Shown: in pieces, positions 24,675 through 32,287 of the stretch
How positions within the stretch are numbered: position 1 is the stretch's first letter
Layout of the letters: each line of letters starts with the position of its first letter
NCBI RefSeq assembly: GCF_020150815.1
Contig: NZ_CP083723.1
Coordinates: 992,001 to 1,056,000 of the forward strand
Direction: 5' to 3'
Origin: Haloprofundus salilacus
GTDB lineage: Archaea; Halobacteriota; Halobacteria; Halobacteriales; Haloferacaceae
DNA: 64,000 nucleotides
Translations under genes and position numbers: made by a program
The notes under the pieces: model-generated
What the model was told of the DNA's origin: nothing
The model's input: the letters and a program-made list of their open reading frames with translations, nothing else
The model's database searches: none

Positions 24675-25606
24675 GGGTCCTCCAACTCATCACCTCGACG
24701 CGTTCGTTCTTCGAACAGCAGGTCGAGGCGCTCGAAGCCAACGGCGTCGACTGCACCGTCGTCGCGGTTCCCGGCGAGTACAGCCCCGACTCCCCCCGTA
24801 CCGTCGGCGACTACCTCCGATACTACCCCGAGGTGCTCGCCGAGGGACTCGACTCCTACGACCTCGTCCACGCGAACTACGGCCTGACGGTCCCGTTCGC
24901 GCTGGCGCAACCGACCCGTCCGCTCGTCCTCACCCTCTGGGGGACGGACGTCATGGGCGAGTACGGGTGGCTCCGCCGCATGAGTCGCTACGGCGCGCGT
25001 GTTGCCGACGAGACCGTTCTCCCGAGTCGCGCGATGGCGAGTCACCTCGGTGAGAACTACACGTACCTCCCGTTCGGCGTCGACACCGGCCGGTTTCGAC
25101 CCATCGACCGCGACGAGGCGCGTGAACGAATCGGGTGGGAGACCGACGAGCGAATCGCTCTCTTTCCGTACGAGAAGTCGCGCAACGAGAAGGATTACCC
25201 GCGCGCACGGGCCGTCGTCGAGGCGGCCGACGCTGACGTCACCCTCCGGACCGTCTCGAACGTCCCCTACGAGGAGATGCCGTACTATATGAACGCCAGC
25301 GATGCGCTGCTCGTCACCTCGCGCCGCGAGAGCGGTCCGATGGTCGTCAAGGAGGCGGCCGCGTGCGGACTCCCCGTCGTCTCGACGGACGTGGGTTTCG
25401 TCCGCGACGAGTTCGGCGACGCGCCGGGCGTCGTCGTCGGAACGACGAGCGACGAACTCGCGTCCGGGCTTGACGACGTGGTCGCCGAGGCGGACGCGCT
25501 CGTGGACCGCGAGCGCCGACGCTCGGTCTCCCCGGACGTGAGCGTCGACCGAATGGGCGAGCGCCTCGCCTCGCTGTACGAGTGCGTCGCGCAGGGGGCG
25601 GCCTAA
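24671..25606 (+). CDS. Family 4 glycosyltransferase
   Basis: A 311-residue GT-B enzyme. The N-domain reads MRVLQLITSTRSFFEQQVEALEANGVDCTVV...DLVHANYGLTVPFAL; the C-domain has YLPFGVDTGRFRPIDRDEAR and the donor-binding segment LLVTSRRESGPMVVKEAAACGLPVVSTDVG, with the E-x7-E type motif of GT4. It is slightly short because the linker regions are compact. No membrane segment, so it acts on the cytoplasmic face. Start ATG 24671 overlaps the previous stop (ATGA). Confidence 0.92.
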   Translation: MRVLQLITSTRSFFEQQVEALEANGVDCTVVAVPGEYSPDSPRTVGDYLRYYPEVLAEGLDSYDLVHANYGLTVPFALAQPTRPLVLTLWGTDVMGEYGWLRRMSRYGARVADETVLPSRAMASHLGENYTYLPFGVDTGRFRPIDRDEARERIGWETDERIALFPYEKSRNEKDYPRARAVVEAADADVTLRTVSNVPYEEMPYYMNASDALLVTSRRESGPMVVKEAAACGLPVVSTDVGFVRDEFGDAPGVVVGTTSDELASGLDDVVAEADALVDRERRRSVSPDVSVDRMGERLASLYECVAQGAA

Positions 25607-25607
25607 G

Positions 25608-27605
25608 ATGAGCATCGGTTCGGTCGGCGACTGGCTCCGAAGCCGTCGCTTCGACGTGGACGCGGCGGTGCTCGCGCTGCTCGCGGCGATCGCGATGTTG
25701 CCGCTGCGGTTGCTGTTCTCGCAGGTGTACGTCGAGACCATCCCGCTGGTCCTCGGCGGAGCCGCCGTGCTGTACCTGCTGTCGGTGTACAGCAATCGAG
25801 GGGAGAACTCGAACGGCACGTTCGTCTTACCCGTCGGCGTCTCCCGGTACCTCCCGAGCGTCGTCGTCTTCGGCACCGCGGCGATGCTCTTTGCAGCAGT
25901 GACCGCCGGCGAGCGAGGCGTCGCCTTCTACGCGATCGCCGGGGTAACGGGCGCGTTACTTCTCTCTCAGATTCTGTTCGCCAAGGAGGAGGCGTTCAAC
26001 CCCTCGATACTCCTCCTGCAGATCGTCCTTGTCGCCGGGACCGTCCGCTTCGCGGCGCTCGCGACGGTACCCGGGTTCGTCGGCATCGACATCTGGACGC
26101 ACCTACCGGAGCTGACGACGGGCATCCTCGAAGCGGGGTCGTTGGACGCTATCTCCGACGACAAACACTACGTCTCGCCGCTGTACCACCTGCTCGTCGC
26201 GTCGGCGTCGCTTATCTACGACGTACCGCTTCGGACGGCGCTGTACCTCTCGTTGGGGCTCGTCCTCCCCCTATCGCCGCTTCTCGTCTACATGGCGACG
26301 CGCGAACTCGTCGCCGAGCGCTGGGCGGTGCTCGCGGCGGCACTGTTCTCGTTCGGCGACTACGTCATCGAGTGGGGCATCCACATTATCCCGACGAGCA
26401 TGGGTCTCGTCATCTTCCTGACGGTGCTGTACGCGCTGATTCGACTGATGCAGACCGACTACGCACCGCGCGACTTCGCGTTGCTAGCGGGACTCTCTGT
26501 GGCGCTCATCCTCACCCACCAGGTGTCGTCGTTCATCATGCTCGTCGTCTTCGGCGGCGCGGTCATCGCGTACTTCCTCCTGAATCTGGGCATCTACCGC
26601 GTCTCGCCGCTTCGCCCGGACGTGTTCCGCGCGCGAAATCCGGTGAACATCCTCGGTCTCGTCGTCTTCGACGTGGGACTCATCACCTTCCTCTGGTCGT
26701 TTACGCCGTACAAGGGCGGGACGTTCCTGGAGACGATTCTGAGCTTCCTCGCGGAGACGGTGGCGTCGAGCGCCGGGTTCGGGAACCTCGCGGGCGGTGC
26801 GAGCGCCGGTGCCGAGGCGAGCACCGAGAGCGCAGGCGCGACGTTGCCGCTCGAACAGGCGGCGATGTACATCGACGTGCTCGGTTTCCTCTTGCTCCTG
26901 TTGGGCACGTTCGTCGGCTGTCTGTACGTGGTTCACCGCGATCACGCCAAGCAGTCGGTGTTCACGCTCCTCATCGGAACGGCCATCATGCTCGTGTTCA
27001 CGCTGGGGCTGCCGATGTTCGGCATCCGGAACTTCATCCCGCAGCGATGGTTCGCGTTCATGTACGCGCCGATGGCGATTCTGAGCGCGGTCGGCGTGCG
27101 CTACCTCGCCGCGAACCTCAACGCGCGCGTGTTGGTCGCGGGCCTGCTCGTCGCCGCGCTGGTGTTCCCCGGAGCGATGGTCGTCTCGCGCAACGGCACC
27201 ATCGACAACCCGGTGCTCCCGGCGGGCGAGACGCTGAGCTACAACGAGGAATCCGTCGCCGCAGTGCACACCATCGGCGAGATGACCGGTGGTCCCGAAC
27301 CGATGGAGATTCGACCCGAACAGCAACTGCGGACCGACCACCCGTATCAGACGGTGTTCAAGCGAACGGGGGCGTACACCGCCGACACGGCGAACGTCAC
27401 CAACGGCGACCCGGTCACTCACGACGTGACCGTCTACCGCGAGTTCCAGTCCGACGGCACGACGTACTTCATCAACGAGGACGGAGTGGGACAGACGCGC
27501 GACATTCCGCAGGAGCGCATCTGCCGACCCGACCAGAGCACGCTGTACGACAACGGCGACGTGACGATGTGCGTCACGCCAGTAGACGACGACGCCAGCG
27601 GCTAA
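25608..27605 (+). CDS. Large polytopic membrane protein, candidate GT-C glycosyltransferase
   Basis: A 665-residue protein with about 12-14 hydrophobic helices in the first 530 residues and a C-terminal extracellular domain of about 140 residues. A short motif FVGIDIWTHLPELTTGI lies in the first large loop. An Asp/His pair at this position is typical of GT-C enzymes (compare the DxD/ExD loops of AglB, PMT and ArnT), and a buried LILTHQVSSF helix follows. No wider similarity recognised. It is the last gene of the operon (1 nt after the GT4 stop) and could be a polymerase, lipid-linked sugar transferase or ligase for the product of the upstream enzymes. Confidence 0.7.
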   Translation: MSIGSVGDWLRSRRFDVDAAVLALLAAIAMLPLRLLFSQVYVETIPLVLGGAAVLYLLSVYSNRGENSNGTFVLPVGVSRYLPSVVVFGTAAMLFAAVTAGERGVAFYAIAGVTGALLLSQILFAKEEAFNPSILLLQIVLVAGTVRFAALATVPGFVGIDIWTHLPELTTGILEAGSLDAISDDKHYVSPLYHLLVASASLIYDVPLRTALYLSLGLVLPLSPLLVYMATRELVAERWAVLAAALFSFGDYVIEWGIHIIPTSMGLVIFLTVLYALIRLMQTDYAPRDFALLAGLSVALILTHQVSSFIMLVVFGGAVIAYFLLNLGIYRVSPLRPDVFRARNPVNILGLVVFDVGLITFLWSFTPYKGGTFLETILSFLAETVASSAGFGNLAGGASAGAEASTESAGATLPLEQAAMYIDVLGFLLLLLGTFVGCLYVVHRDHAKQSVFTLLIGTAIMLVFTLGLPMFGIRNFIPQRWFAFMYAPMAILSAVGVRYLAANLNARVLVAGLLVAALVFPGAMVVSRNGTIDNPVLPAGETLSYNEESVAAVHTIGEMTGGPEPMEIRPEQQLRTDHPYQTVFKRTGAYTADTANVTNGDPVTHDVTVYREFQSDGTTYFINEDGVGQTRDIPQERICRPDQSTLYDNGDVTMCVTPVDDDASG

Positions 27606-27615
27606 CTTTCTTTTC
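27606..27615 (+). terminator. T-rich terminator after the polysaccharide operon
   Basis: ctttcttttc directly follows the operon's last stop codon, a pyrimidine/T-rich tract suited to archaeal termination. Confidence 0.45.
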
Positions 27616-27731
27616 GCGACGTCTTCGGCAGTGTCAGCAGCGGACGCCAGCGCACGGCGTCCCACAGACTGAGTACCGCCGGGGAACTACCGCCGCAGAG
27701 AACGTCTCACACCGATATCCGATCATCGGAG

Positions 27732-27962
27732 ATGGACCTCCGCTTGCTTCTCAGGGGTCTTCAACTGCCGGTCGTGTTCCTCGGAATTTCCGTCGTCGCG
27801 TTCGTCGGCGGTCTGGGGTGGCGCGTTGGTGTGGTGTTGTTGGTGAGGTGGTGCTGGTGTGATAGTGCTGGTTGGTGGTACTACCGCGAGTCGCATAGAG
27901 AGTGTGACCCCTTAGATACCGGAACCTTCCTCCGAACTCCGTGTCGAGACCGGAATCGATAG
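27732..27962 (+). CDS. Possible small membrane protein or gene remnant
   Basis: A 76-residue frame beginning MDLRLLLRGLQLPVVFLGISVV, a plausible membrane helix, then GGLGWRVGVVLLVRW. After residue 40 the sequence becomes Trp/Cys-rich and Arg-rich over a TGG/GTG-rich low-complexity stretch (27825-27885), unlike haloarchaeal proteins. It may be the first part of a decayed membrane protein. The rest of the 27616-27987 gap shows nothing else. Confidence 0.25.
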   Translation: MDLRLLLRGLQLPVVFLGISVVAFVGGLGWRVGVVLLVRWCWCDSAGWWYYRESHRECDPLDTGTFLRTPCRDRNR

Positions 27963-27987
27963 GTTCGAAGCGTCGTCAGCTGTTTTT

Positions 27988-28429
27988 ATGCGCCGCCGAA
28001 CGGTCCTCTCCGGCTTCGTCTCGGTGACCTTCTCGACCCACCTCGCCGGATGTGCAACGCTCCGAGACGACGAACTCAGCTACCGACTCGCCCCCGATAG
28101 TCGTTCAGAACCGCGACACTGAACCGCACGACGCGACCGTCGGAGTCGAGGACGACTCGCTCGTCTTTCTCGACTCCAGCGTCGCGTCGCCGGGCGAGTG
28201 GGACGACGGGAGCCTCGAACGCGAGGGGCGCGTCGAGTTCGAGCCGCCGCTCGCGGAACCCGGTAGCTACGCCGTCAGCGTTCGAATCGACGACGGACCG
28301 CTACGCTGCGTTCCGACCGACGAAGTCGTCGAAGACGGCGCCTGTCTCGGGGTCCGACCGACCATCGAGCGCGGCGGCGACTTCAACTTCACGTACGTCT
28401 ACGAGGGCTGTCCAAACGACGAAGCGTAG
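27988..28429 (+). pseudogene. Small lipoprotein gene with a frameshift in a C5 run
   Basis: The first frame (ATG 27988) encodes a signal peptide with lipobox, MRRRTVLSGFVSVTFSTHLAGC, and stops soon after, at 28120. The +1 frame from about 28090 to 28429 encodes a coherent secreted domain (IVVQNRDTEPHDATVGVEDD...SYAVSVRIDDG...NFTYVYEGCP) with two Cys residues in its last part. Removing one C from the CCCCC run at 28091-28095 joins LAP to IVVQN into one open frame of about 146 residues. Either the gene is broken or there is a sequencing error. Function of the intact protein unknown. Confidence 0.7.
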
Positions 28430-28480
28430 ACGGTGAAGCGTGGACGACGAATCGTGAGAGGCGTCAAAACGTGTCAGAAG

Positions 28481-29047
28481 TCACCGGCGCAGCGGCCGAA
28501 CCACCGTCGCGACGCCGGGGAAACCGTCGTACGCCCAGAGACCGAAGACGCACGCCGCCAGCGCCAACTCGAAGGCGAGCAGCAGACCTACGTCGAGTCG
28601 AACCAGGTCTACCAACCATCGGGCGAGGTAGTAGACGACGAGCTCAAGCGACCCCGCCTCGGGGGCCGCGCCGGTGTTGTTGACCAGCGGCCACAGCAGC
28701 GGGGCGAACGAGAGCGTGTCGCCCTCAATGAGCGGGTAGACGACATCGCCCGCGAGGTGCGAGAGGTGGCCGACGACGAACGCTGCGCCCCACATCACGT
28801 CGCCGAGACATTTGCCGACGAGGAGCGCCGCGGCGGCGAAGACAGGCATGAGAAAGATGGAGTGCGCCAGCCCGTACCCCGTCGGCACCACGCCGAACGT
28901 CCACGACAGCGGCTTGTCGACGAGGTCAGGAAACTGCGTTGCCGCCGCGAGGACGAACACCTCAGGTCCCGTCGGGCTTCGACCGGTCGCGTGTCGAAAC
29001 AGCGAGTAGAGGACGTAGCCGAACGCGAGATGCTCCCACGGCCACAT
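28481..29047 (-). CDS. Membrane-bound metal-dependent hydrolase-like protein (YdjM/DUF457 type)
   Basis: A 188-residue protein with four or five membrane helices. The His/Asp motifs HLAFGY (N-terminus), TQFPDLVDKPLSW, GLAHSIFL and VVGHLSHLAGDVVYP match the YdjM (LexA-regulated inner membrane hydrolase) family. Its paralog is at 42592-43140, on the other side of the polysaccharide locus. Its ATG overlaps the stop of the DUF1616 gene by one base, so it is the last gene of a three-gene operon. Relatives may hydrolyse lipid or phosphodiester bonds in the membrane; the substrate is not known. Confidence 0.85.
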   Translation of the reverse strand: MWPWEHLAFGYVLYSLFRHATGRSPTGPEVFVLAAATQFPDLVDKPLSWTFGVVPTGYGLAHSIFLMPVFAAAALLVGKCLGDVMWGAAFVVGHLSHLAGDVVYPLIEGDTLSFAPLLWPLVNNTGAAPEAGSLELVVYYLARWLVDLVRLDVGLLLAFELALAACVFGLWAYDGFPGVATVVRPLRR

Positions 29048-30168
29048 CAGAGAGATCCTGTGGTCCGTGCCGTCGATCTGGTGAGCGAGTCAGTCACGAG
29101 CGCCGCGTCGCCCGGAGACGGGGGCGCGAGCGACGCGTTGGACTGTCCGTCACCGCCGGAGACGGTGACGTAGAGGCGAAGACTCCGGTAGGCGTTTTCG
29201 ACCGACGGGTCCGCCGGTGCGCCGTCGCGGTACAGCAACAGCGTGAAGCGAACGTCGCCGGACATCGACGGCGTCACGGTCACGTCGCGGGTGACGTTCT
29301 CGTTGGAGTCGAGCGTGAGGTCGGTCGAGCCGATCTGCTCGGACTCCGTCACCGTCGTCTCGTTGCCGTCCGTCTGGACGCGTTCGCTCAGTACGACGAC
29401 GGTGTACGACATCTCCTGTTGTTCGCGGTTCTCGACGCCGAACGTGACGTTCACGGGGTCGCCCGCCGCGAACTGGTTCTGGTACATCGACTGCGTGTTG
29501 CCGTTTACGTTCTCCGTCTCGACGTAGAACTCGGTGAAGCCGTCGTCGTCGGTCGGCACCGTCGCCGCGTAGCCGACCGTCGAGAGCAGGACGAGCAGGC
29601 TCAGCGCCAGCGCGACGGCCGGAAGCCGTCCGCCCTCGGCGCGCCCGCGCATCGGGTGCTCCGGCGGTCGCGAGGAGAACAGTCCCGCGATAGCGGTCGG
29701 ATACGGCGGTGCATAGCGCTCGTCCGGGTCGAGTGCCGCGCGTCGCGCGAAGGCGATGGCCAACAGGATGACGGTCGTCCCCTCGACGCCGATTGCGACG
29801 GGAAGCAGTTCGATGGGTTGCGGCGAGAAGTGGACGCCGACCGCGACGAGCGGAACGAGCAGCGCGCTCCCGACGACGGCCAGCGCAACGCGCTCGACGC
29901 CCGTCACCGACCGCGCGGTGGGAAGCGGGTTGCGGAGGCCTGAGACGGCGTCGTCGAAGGCGGTTCGGGAGGTCGTGTTACGGTCGGGGAAGACGACCGA
30001 CACCAGCGCGTAACCAGGGAGAAACAGCACGAGCGGGAGCGTGAGGAGGAGACGCGGCAGTCCCGACAGCGAACTGTGAATCGCCGCGGCGGCGACACCG
30101 ACGAGCGCGACGGCCGCGAGCAGGTCGGTGAACCACGGGCTGCGGCGCGAGTACGGGGAGTGGGACAC
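29047..30168 (-). CDS. DUF1616 membrane protein
   Basis: A 373-residue protein starting at GTG 30168 (VSHSPYSRRSPWFTDLLAAVALVGV...), 5 nt after the preceding stop. It has four N-terminal helices (LLAAVALVGVAAAAIHSSL, LLLTLPLVLFLPGYALVSVVFP, VALAVVGSALLVPLVAVGV, LLPVAIGVEGTTVILLAIAF), then another helix near 205 and a C-terminal extracellular beta domain with many NxT/NxS sites (NVTFGVENREQQEMSYTVVVL). The PGYALVSVVFP segment is typical of DUF1616, a family often found in archaeal glycosylation loci, role unknown. It is sandwiched between the asparagine synthetase-like gene and the membrane hydrolase gene. Confidence 0.85.
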   Translation of the reverse strand: MSHSPYSRRSPWFTDLLAAVALVGVAAAAIHSSLSGLPRLLLTLPLVLFLPGYALVSVVFPDRNTTSRTAFDDAVSGLRNPLPTARSVTGVERVALAVVGSALLVPLVAVGVHFSPQPIELLPVAIGVEGTTVILLAIAFARRAALDPDERYAPPYPTAIAGLFSSRPPEHPMRGRAEGGRLPAVALALSLLVLLSTVGYAATVPTDDDGFTEFYVETENVNGNTQSMYQNQFAAGDPVNVTFGVENREQQEMSYTVVVLSERVQTDGNETTVTESEQIGSTDLTLDSNENVTRDVTVTPSMSGDVRFTLLLYRDGAPADPSVENAYRSLRLYVTVSGGDGQSNASLAPPSPGDAALVTDSLTRSTARTTGSL

Positions 30169-30173
30169 GTCGC

Positions 30174-31883
30174 TCAGGCACCCCGTTTTCCGGTGTCGGG
30201 CGCGCGTTCGTCGACGGCGAACACCTCTTTCGGGCGAATCGACCGCTCCGTGCAGAGTTCGAGCCAGCCGAAGCTGTCGTTGATGCGGAGTTTGTGTCGA
30301 ACCGGGAGGTCGTGGACGTACGGTTCGTCGGGGAACAGTACCTCGTCGAGTTCGTACTCGCGGTAGATGTCGCGGCGGTTGGGCCACGGCGACTCGAACC
30401 CTTCGACGAGTGGCAGTTTCCGGCGGATAAAGCCCTCGACGTGGTTGAAAATCTGCGTGTCGTAGGGGCGGTCCGGCGGCGGGTTCCGCAGGATATCGTC
30501 GTCGAGACGCCGGAGCGCCTTGATGAACGTCGCCGTGTTGCGGTGCTGCGGCGGCGTCGTCAGGTGCCAGTCGAGCAGCTCGACGTCGGCAATGACGAAC
30601 GACTCGAAGAAGTTGTCCGCGAGGTGGGTCCGAAACGGCGTCGACGGCTGGTTGCTGATGCCCGTGAGGTCGATGGCGTTCTGTACGCCGTCGGCGCGGT
30701 CCCACGCCTTCTCGAACTCGCGGGAGACGGCGTCCCTGACGAACGTCGCCGGGTCCACGTCCAGACCGACGAGCTGCTCGGCGACGGCTTGGCTCGCTTC
30801 GGGCATGTAGCCGAGTTTCGAGAGCAGGTTCTCGACGGGGTTCGGATTCGAGTCGAGTCGCCGGAACGGCACCGTCTTGCCGAACAGTTCGACGCCGTCC
30901 TGCGCGAGGAAGTGCCCGCGGAGGAACGTGTCGCAGAGCAGGCCGTGGAACATCGAGTCGACGTCCATCTCGTCGGTGTATCCGGCGTGGTGGATGTGCA
31001 GCGACTCCTTGATGCCCTGCGAGTAGCGGACTTTCGCCTCGTCGGCCAGGAGATACCGGTGCGTCGGCGGGAAGGCGGTGTGTTCCGCGCCGTACTGGGC
31101 GGCGAGCGTCCGAGCGCCCTCGGTCTCCTGGTCTTCGTGGTGACCGACGGTGTAGCAGTGCTCGATTTCGGGCATCTTCGAGAGCACCGTCCGGGAGTCG
31201 TAGCCCGCGGAGAGAAGCAGTCCCTTCCGTCCGGGTGCGCGGGCGCGACGGCGGACCGCCCGCCCGAGTCGGTCAGCCAGTTCCTGTACGTAGTCGAACT
31301 CCTTGGGTTCGTAGACGAACCGCGAGAGGTCGCACACGTTCGAGGAGGTGAGCATCGAGTCGATGGGGAGGCGGAACATCCGTTCGAGCAGCGACTTCTC
31401 GCCGAGGACGACGCCGAGGTGGAGGAACTCGAGGAGGGCGTCGCGGCGGATGGCGTGGCCCGACAGCGTCCGCGCGACGGCGGCCGCGTCAGTGCTGAAC
31501 ACGCGTCCGTCGTCGGTGTCGGCGTAGAAGCAGTCCCACGAGCGGATGGAGTCCGTGACGACGAACGCCTCGCCGTCTCGCTCGACGAACACCAGATACG
31601 AACCGTTGAGTTCCGAGAAGGCGTCGCGGCCGCGCTCGGCGAAGCGGTCGAGCACCCACTCGGCGACGTTGGCGTGGGTGCTCGGCGCGTACGCCTCGCC
31701 CCAGACCACGCACTCGCCTTTCGGACCCGAGTAGGTGTCGCTGCGGCCTGGGTGCCCGAGCGCCGGGTCGCGGATGCCGACGGTGGCGACGTCGCCGCCG
31801 ACGACGGCGTCGAACTCGTTCGGCGACCGCAGACGCTCGAACTCGTCGGCGTCGCCGAAGACGCCGAAGAACTGCTTTTTCAT
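30174..31883 (-). CDS. Asparagine synthetase-like protein lacking the glutaminase Cys
   Basis: A 569-residue protein with the two-domain plan of asparagine synthetase B: an N-terminal Ntn-hydrolase-like domain (ELNGSYLVFVERDGEAFVVTDSIRSWDCFYAD, residues 91-122) and a C-terminal ATP-pyrophosphatase domain (KGLLLSAGYDSRTVLSKMPEIEHCYTVG, residues 220-247). The nucleophilic Cys2 is missing (it starts MKKQFFGVFG) and the PPi loop is SAGYDS rather than SGGxDS. It may therefore use ammonia or another amine to amidate a sugar acid, or be a scaffold. Such proteins are frequent in glycan clusters. ATG 31883 preferred over GTG 31889. First gene of a minus-strand operon. Confidence 0.85.
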   Translation of the reverse strand: MKKQFFGVFGDADEFERLRSPNEFDAVVGGDVATVGIRDPALGHPGRSDTYSGPKGECVVWGEAYAPSTHANVAEWVLDRFAERGRDAFSELNGSYLVFVERDGEAFVVTDSIRSWDCFYADTDDGRVFSTDAAAVARTLSGHAIRRDALLEFLHLGVVLGEKSLLERMFRLPIDSMLTSSNVCDLSRFVYEPKEFDYVQELADRLGRAVRRRARAPGRKGLLLSAGYDSRTVLSKMPEIEHCYTVGHHEDQETEGARTLAAQYGAEHTAFPPTHRYLLADEAKVRYSQGIKESLHIHHAGYTDEMDVDSMFHGLLCDTFLRGHFLAQDGVELFGKTVPFRRLDSNPNPVENLLSKLGYMPEASQAVAEQLVGLDVDPATFVRDAVSREFEKAWDRADGVQNAIDLTGISNQPSTPFRTHLADNFFESFVIADVELLDWHLTTPPQHRNTATFIKALRRLDDDILRNPPPDRPYDTQIFNHVEGFIRRKLPLVEGFESPWPNRRDIYREYELDEVLFPDEPYVHDLPVRHKLRINDSFGWLELCTERSIRPKEVFAVDERAPDTGKRGA

Positions 31884-31885
31884 GC

Positions 31886-32020
31886 TCACCGTCCCACGCT
31901 CCGGCCTCGCGCGGGGCGACGAACGACGCGCTCTGAACGCTGTCCGACTGGGGAAAGGGTGGATGTGCCGCGGGGAGTCGACGCGTCGTGCCGACTCGCG
32001 CGGCGGGTAGTCGATATCAT
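31886..32020 (-). CDS. Possible Arg-rich leader ORF before the asparagine synthetase-like gene
   Basis: A 44-codon frame, ATG at 32020, TGA ending 2 nt before the main ATG at 31883. It lies between the promoter motif (32066-32084) and the gene. Very Arg/Ser-rich, as random G+C-rich frames can be, so support is positional only. Confidence 0.2.
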   Translation of the reverse strand: MISTTRRASRHDASTPRGTSTLSPVGQRSERVVRRPARGRSVGR

Positions 32021-32065
32021 AGCTGTCGATAGGTTCGGATACGACTCACTGCGAACGCCCGGGGC

Positions 32066-32084
32066 TTTGCTATGAACCGGGTAA
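32066..32084 (-). promoter_or_regulatory. Promoter motif of the asparagine synthetase-like operon
   Basis: Minus-strand TTACCCGGTTCATAGCAAA. It forms one arm of a 15-bp inverted repeat (one mismatch) with the GT4 promoter 57 bp away, because both divergent promoters carry CTTAYCCGGTTCATA. Confidence 0.5.
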
Positions 32085-32143
32085 GCGAGTTCATCGGATC
32101 GATTGTGGTGGGCGTAACCGACGGTTCACGACCGAATGCGGGC

Positions 32144-32162
32144 TTATCCGGTTCATAATAAT
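32144..32162 (+). promoter_or_regulatory. Promoter motif of the second GT4 gene
   Basis: TTATCCGGTTCATAATAAT. The ATAATAAT element is about 30 nt before a leader ATG at 32189 and about 120 nt before the GT4 GTG. The G of GTTC is 129 nt from the start codon, identical to glmS. Confidence 0.55.
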
Positions 32163-32188
32163 CCCCTCGAAGAACTCACCCACCGACG

Positions 32189-32287
32189 ATGAACAGTTCC
32201 CTCCGCCAGCGTCGCGCGCACGTACCGAAATTGACGCACCCGCGTCGACGCCGTCGGGACGCTTCCCCGGTGACGACTCGTGGATAG
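32189..32287 (+). CDS. Putative 32-residue basic leader ORF overlapping the GT4 start
   Basis: ATG about 31 nt downstream of the TATA-like box, fitting a leaderless transcript. The frame has about ten Arg plus several His and Lys residues and ends with TAG at 32285-32287, overlapping the GT4 GTG (32280) by 8 nt. In the GT4 frame a TGA at 32271 excludes an upstream start, so the region is not part of the GT4 protein. Confidence 0.35.
   Translation: MNSSLRQRRAHVPKLTHPRRRRRDASPVTTRG

Noticed and set aside
29047-30705. Longer DUF1616 protein starting at 30705
   Set aside because: The first 180 codons are Arg/His-rich and overlap the asparagine synthetase-like gene on the same strand in another frame; GTG 30168 is 5 nt after that gene's stop.
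32071-32157. 15-bp inverted repeat (one mismatch, 57-bp spacer) as a terminator or transposon end
   Set aside because: It is explained by two divergent copies of the shared promoter motif; there is no transposase and no target duplication.
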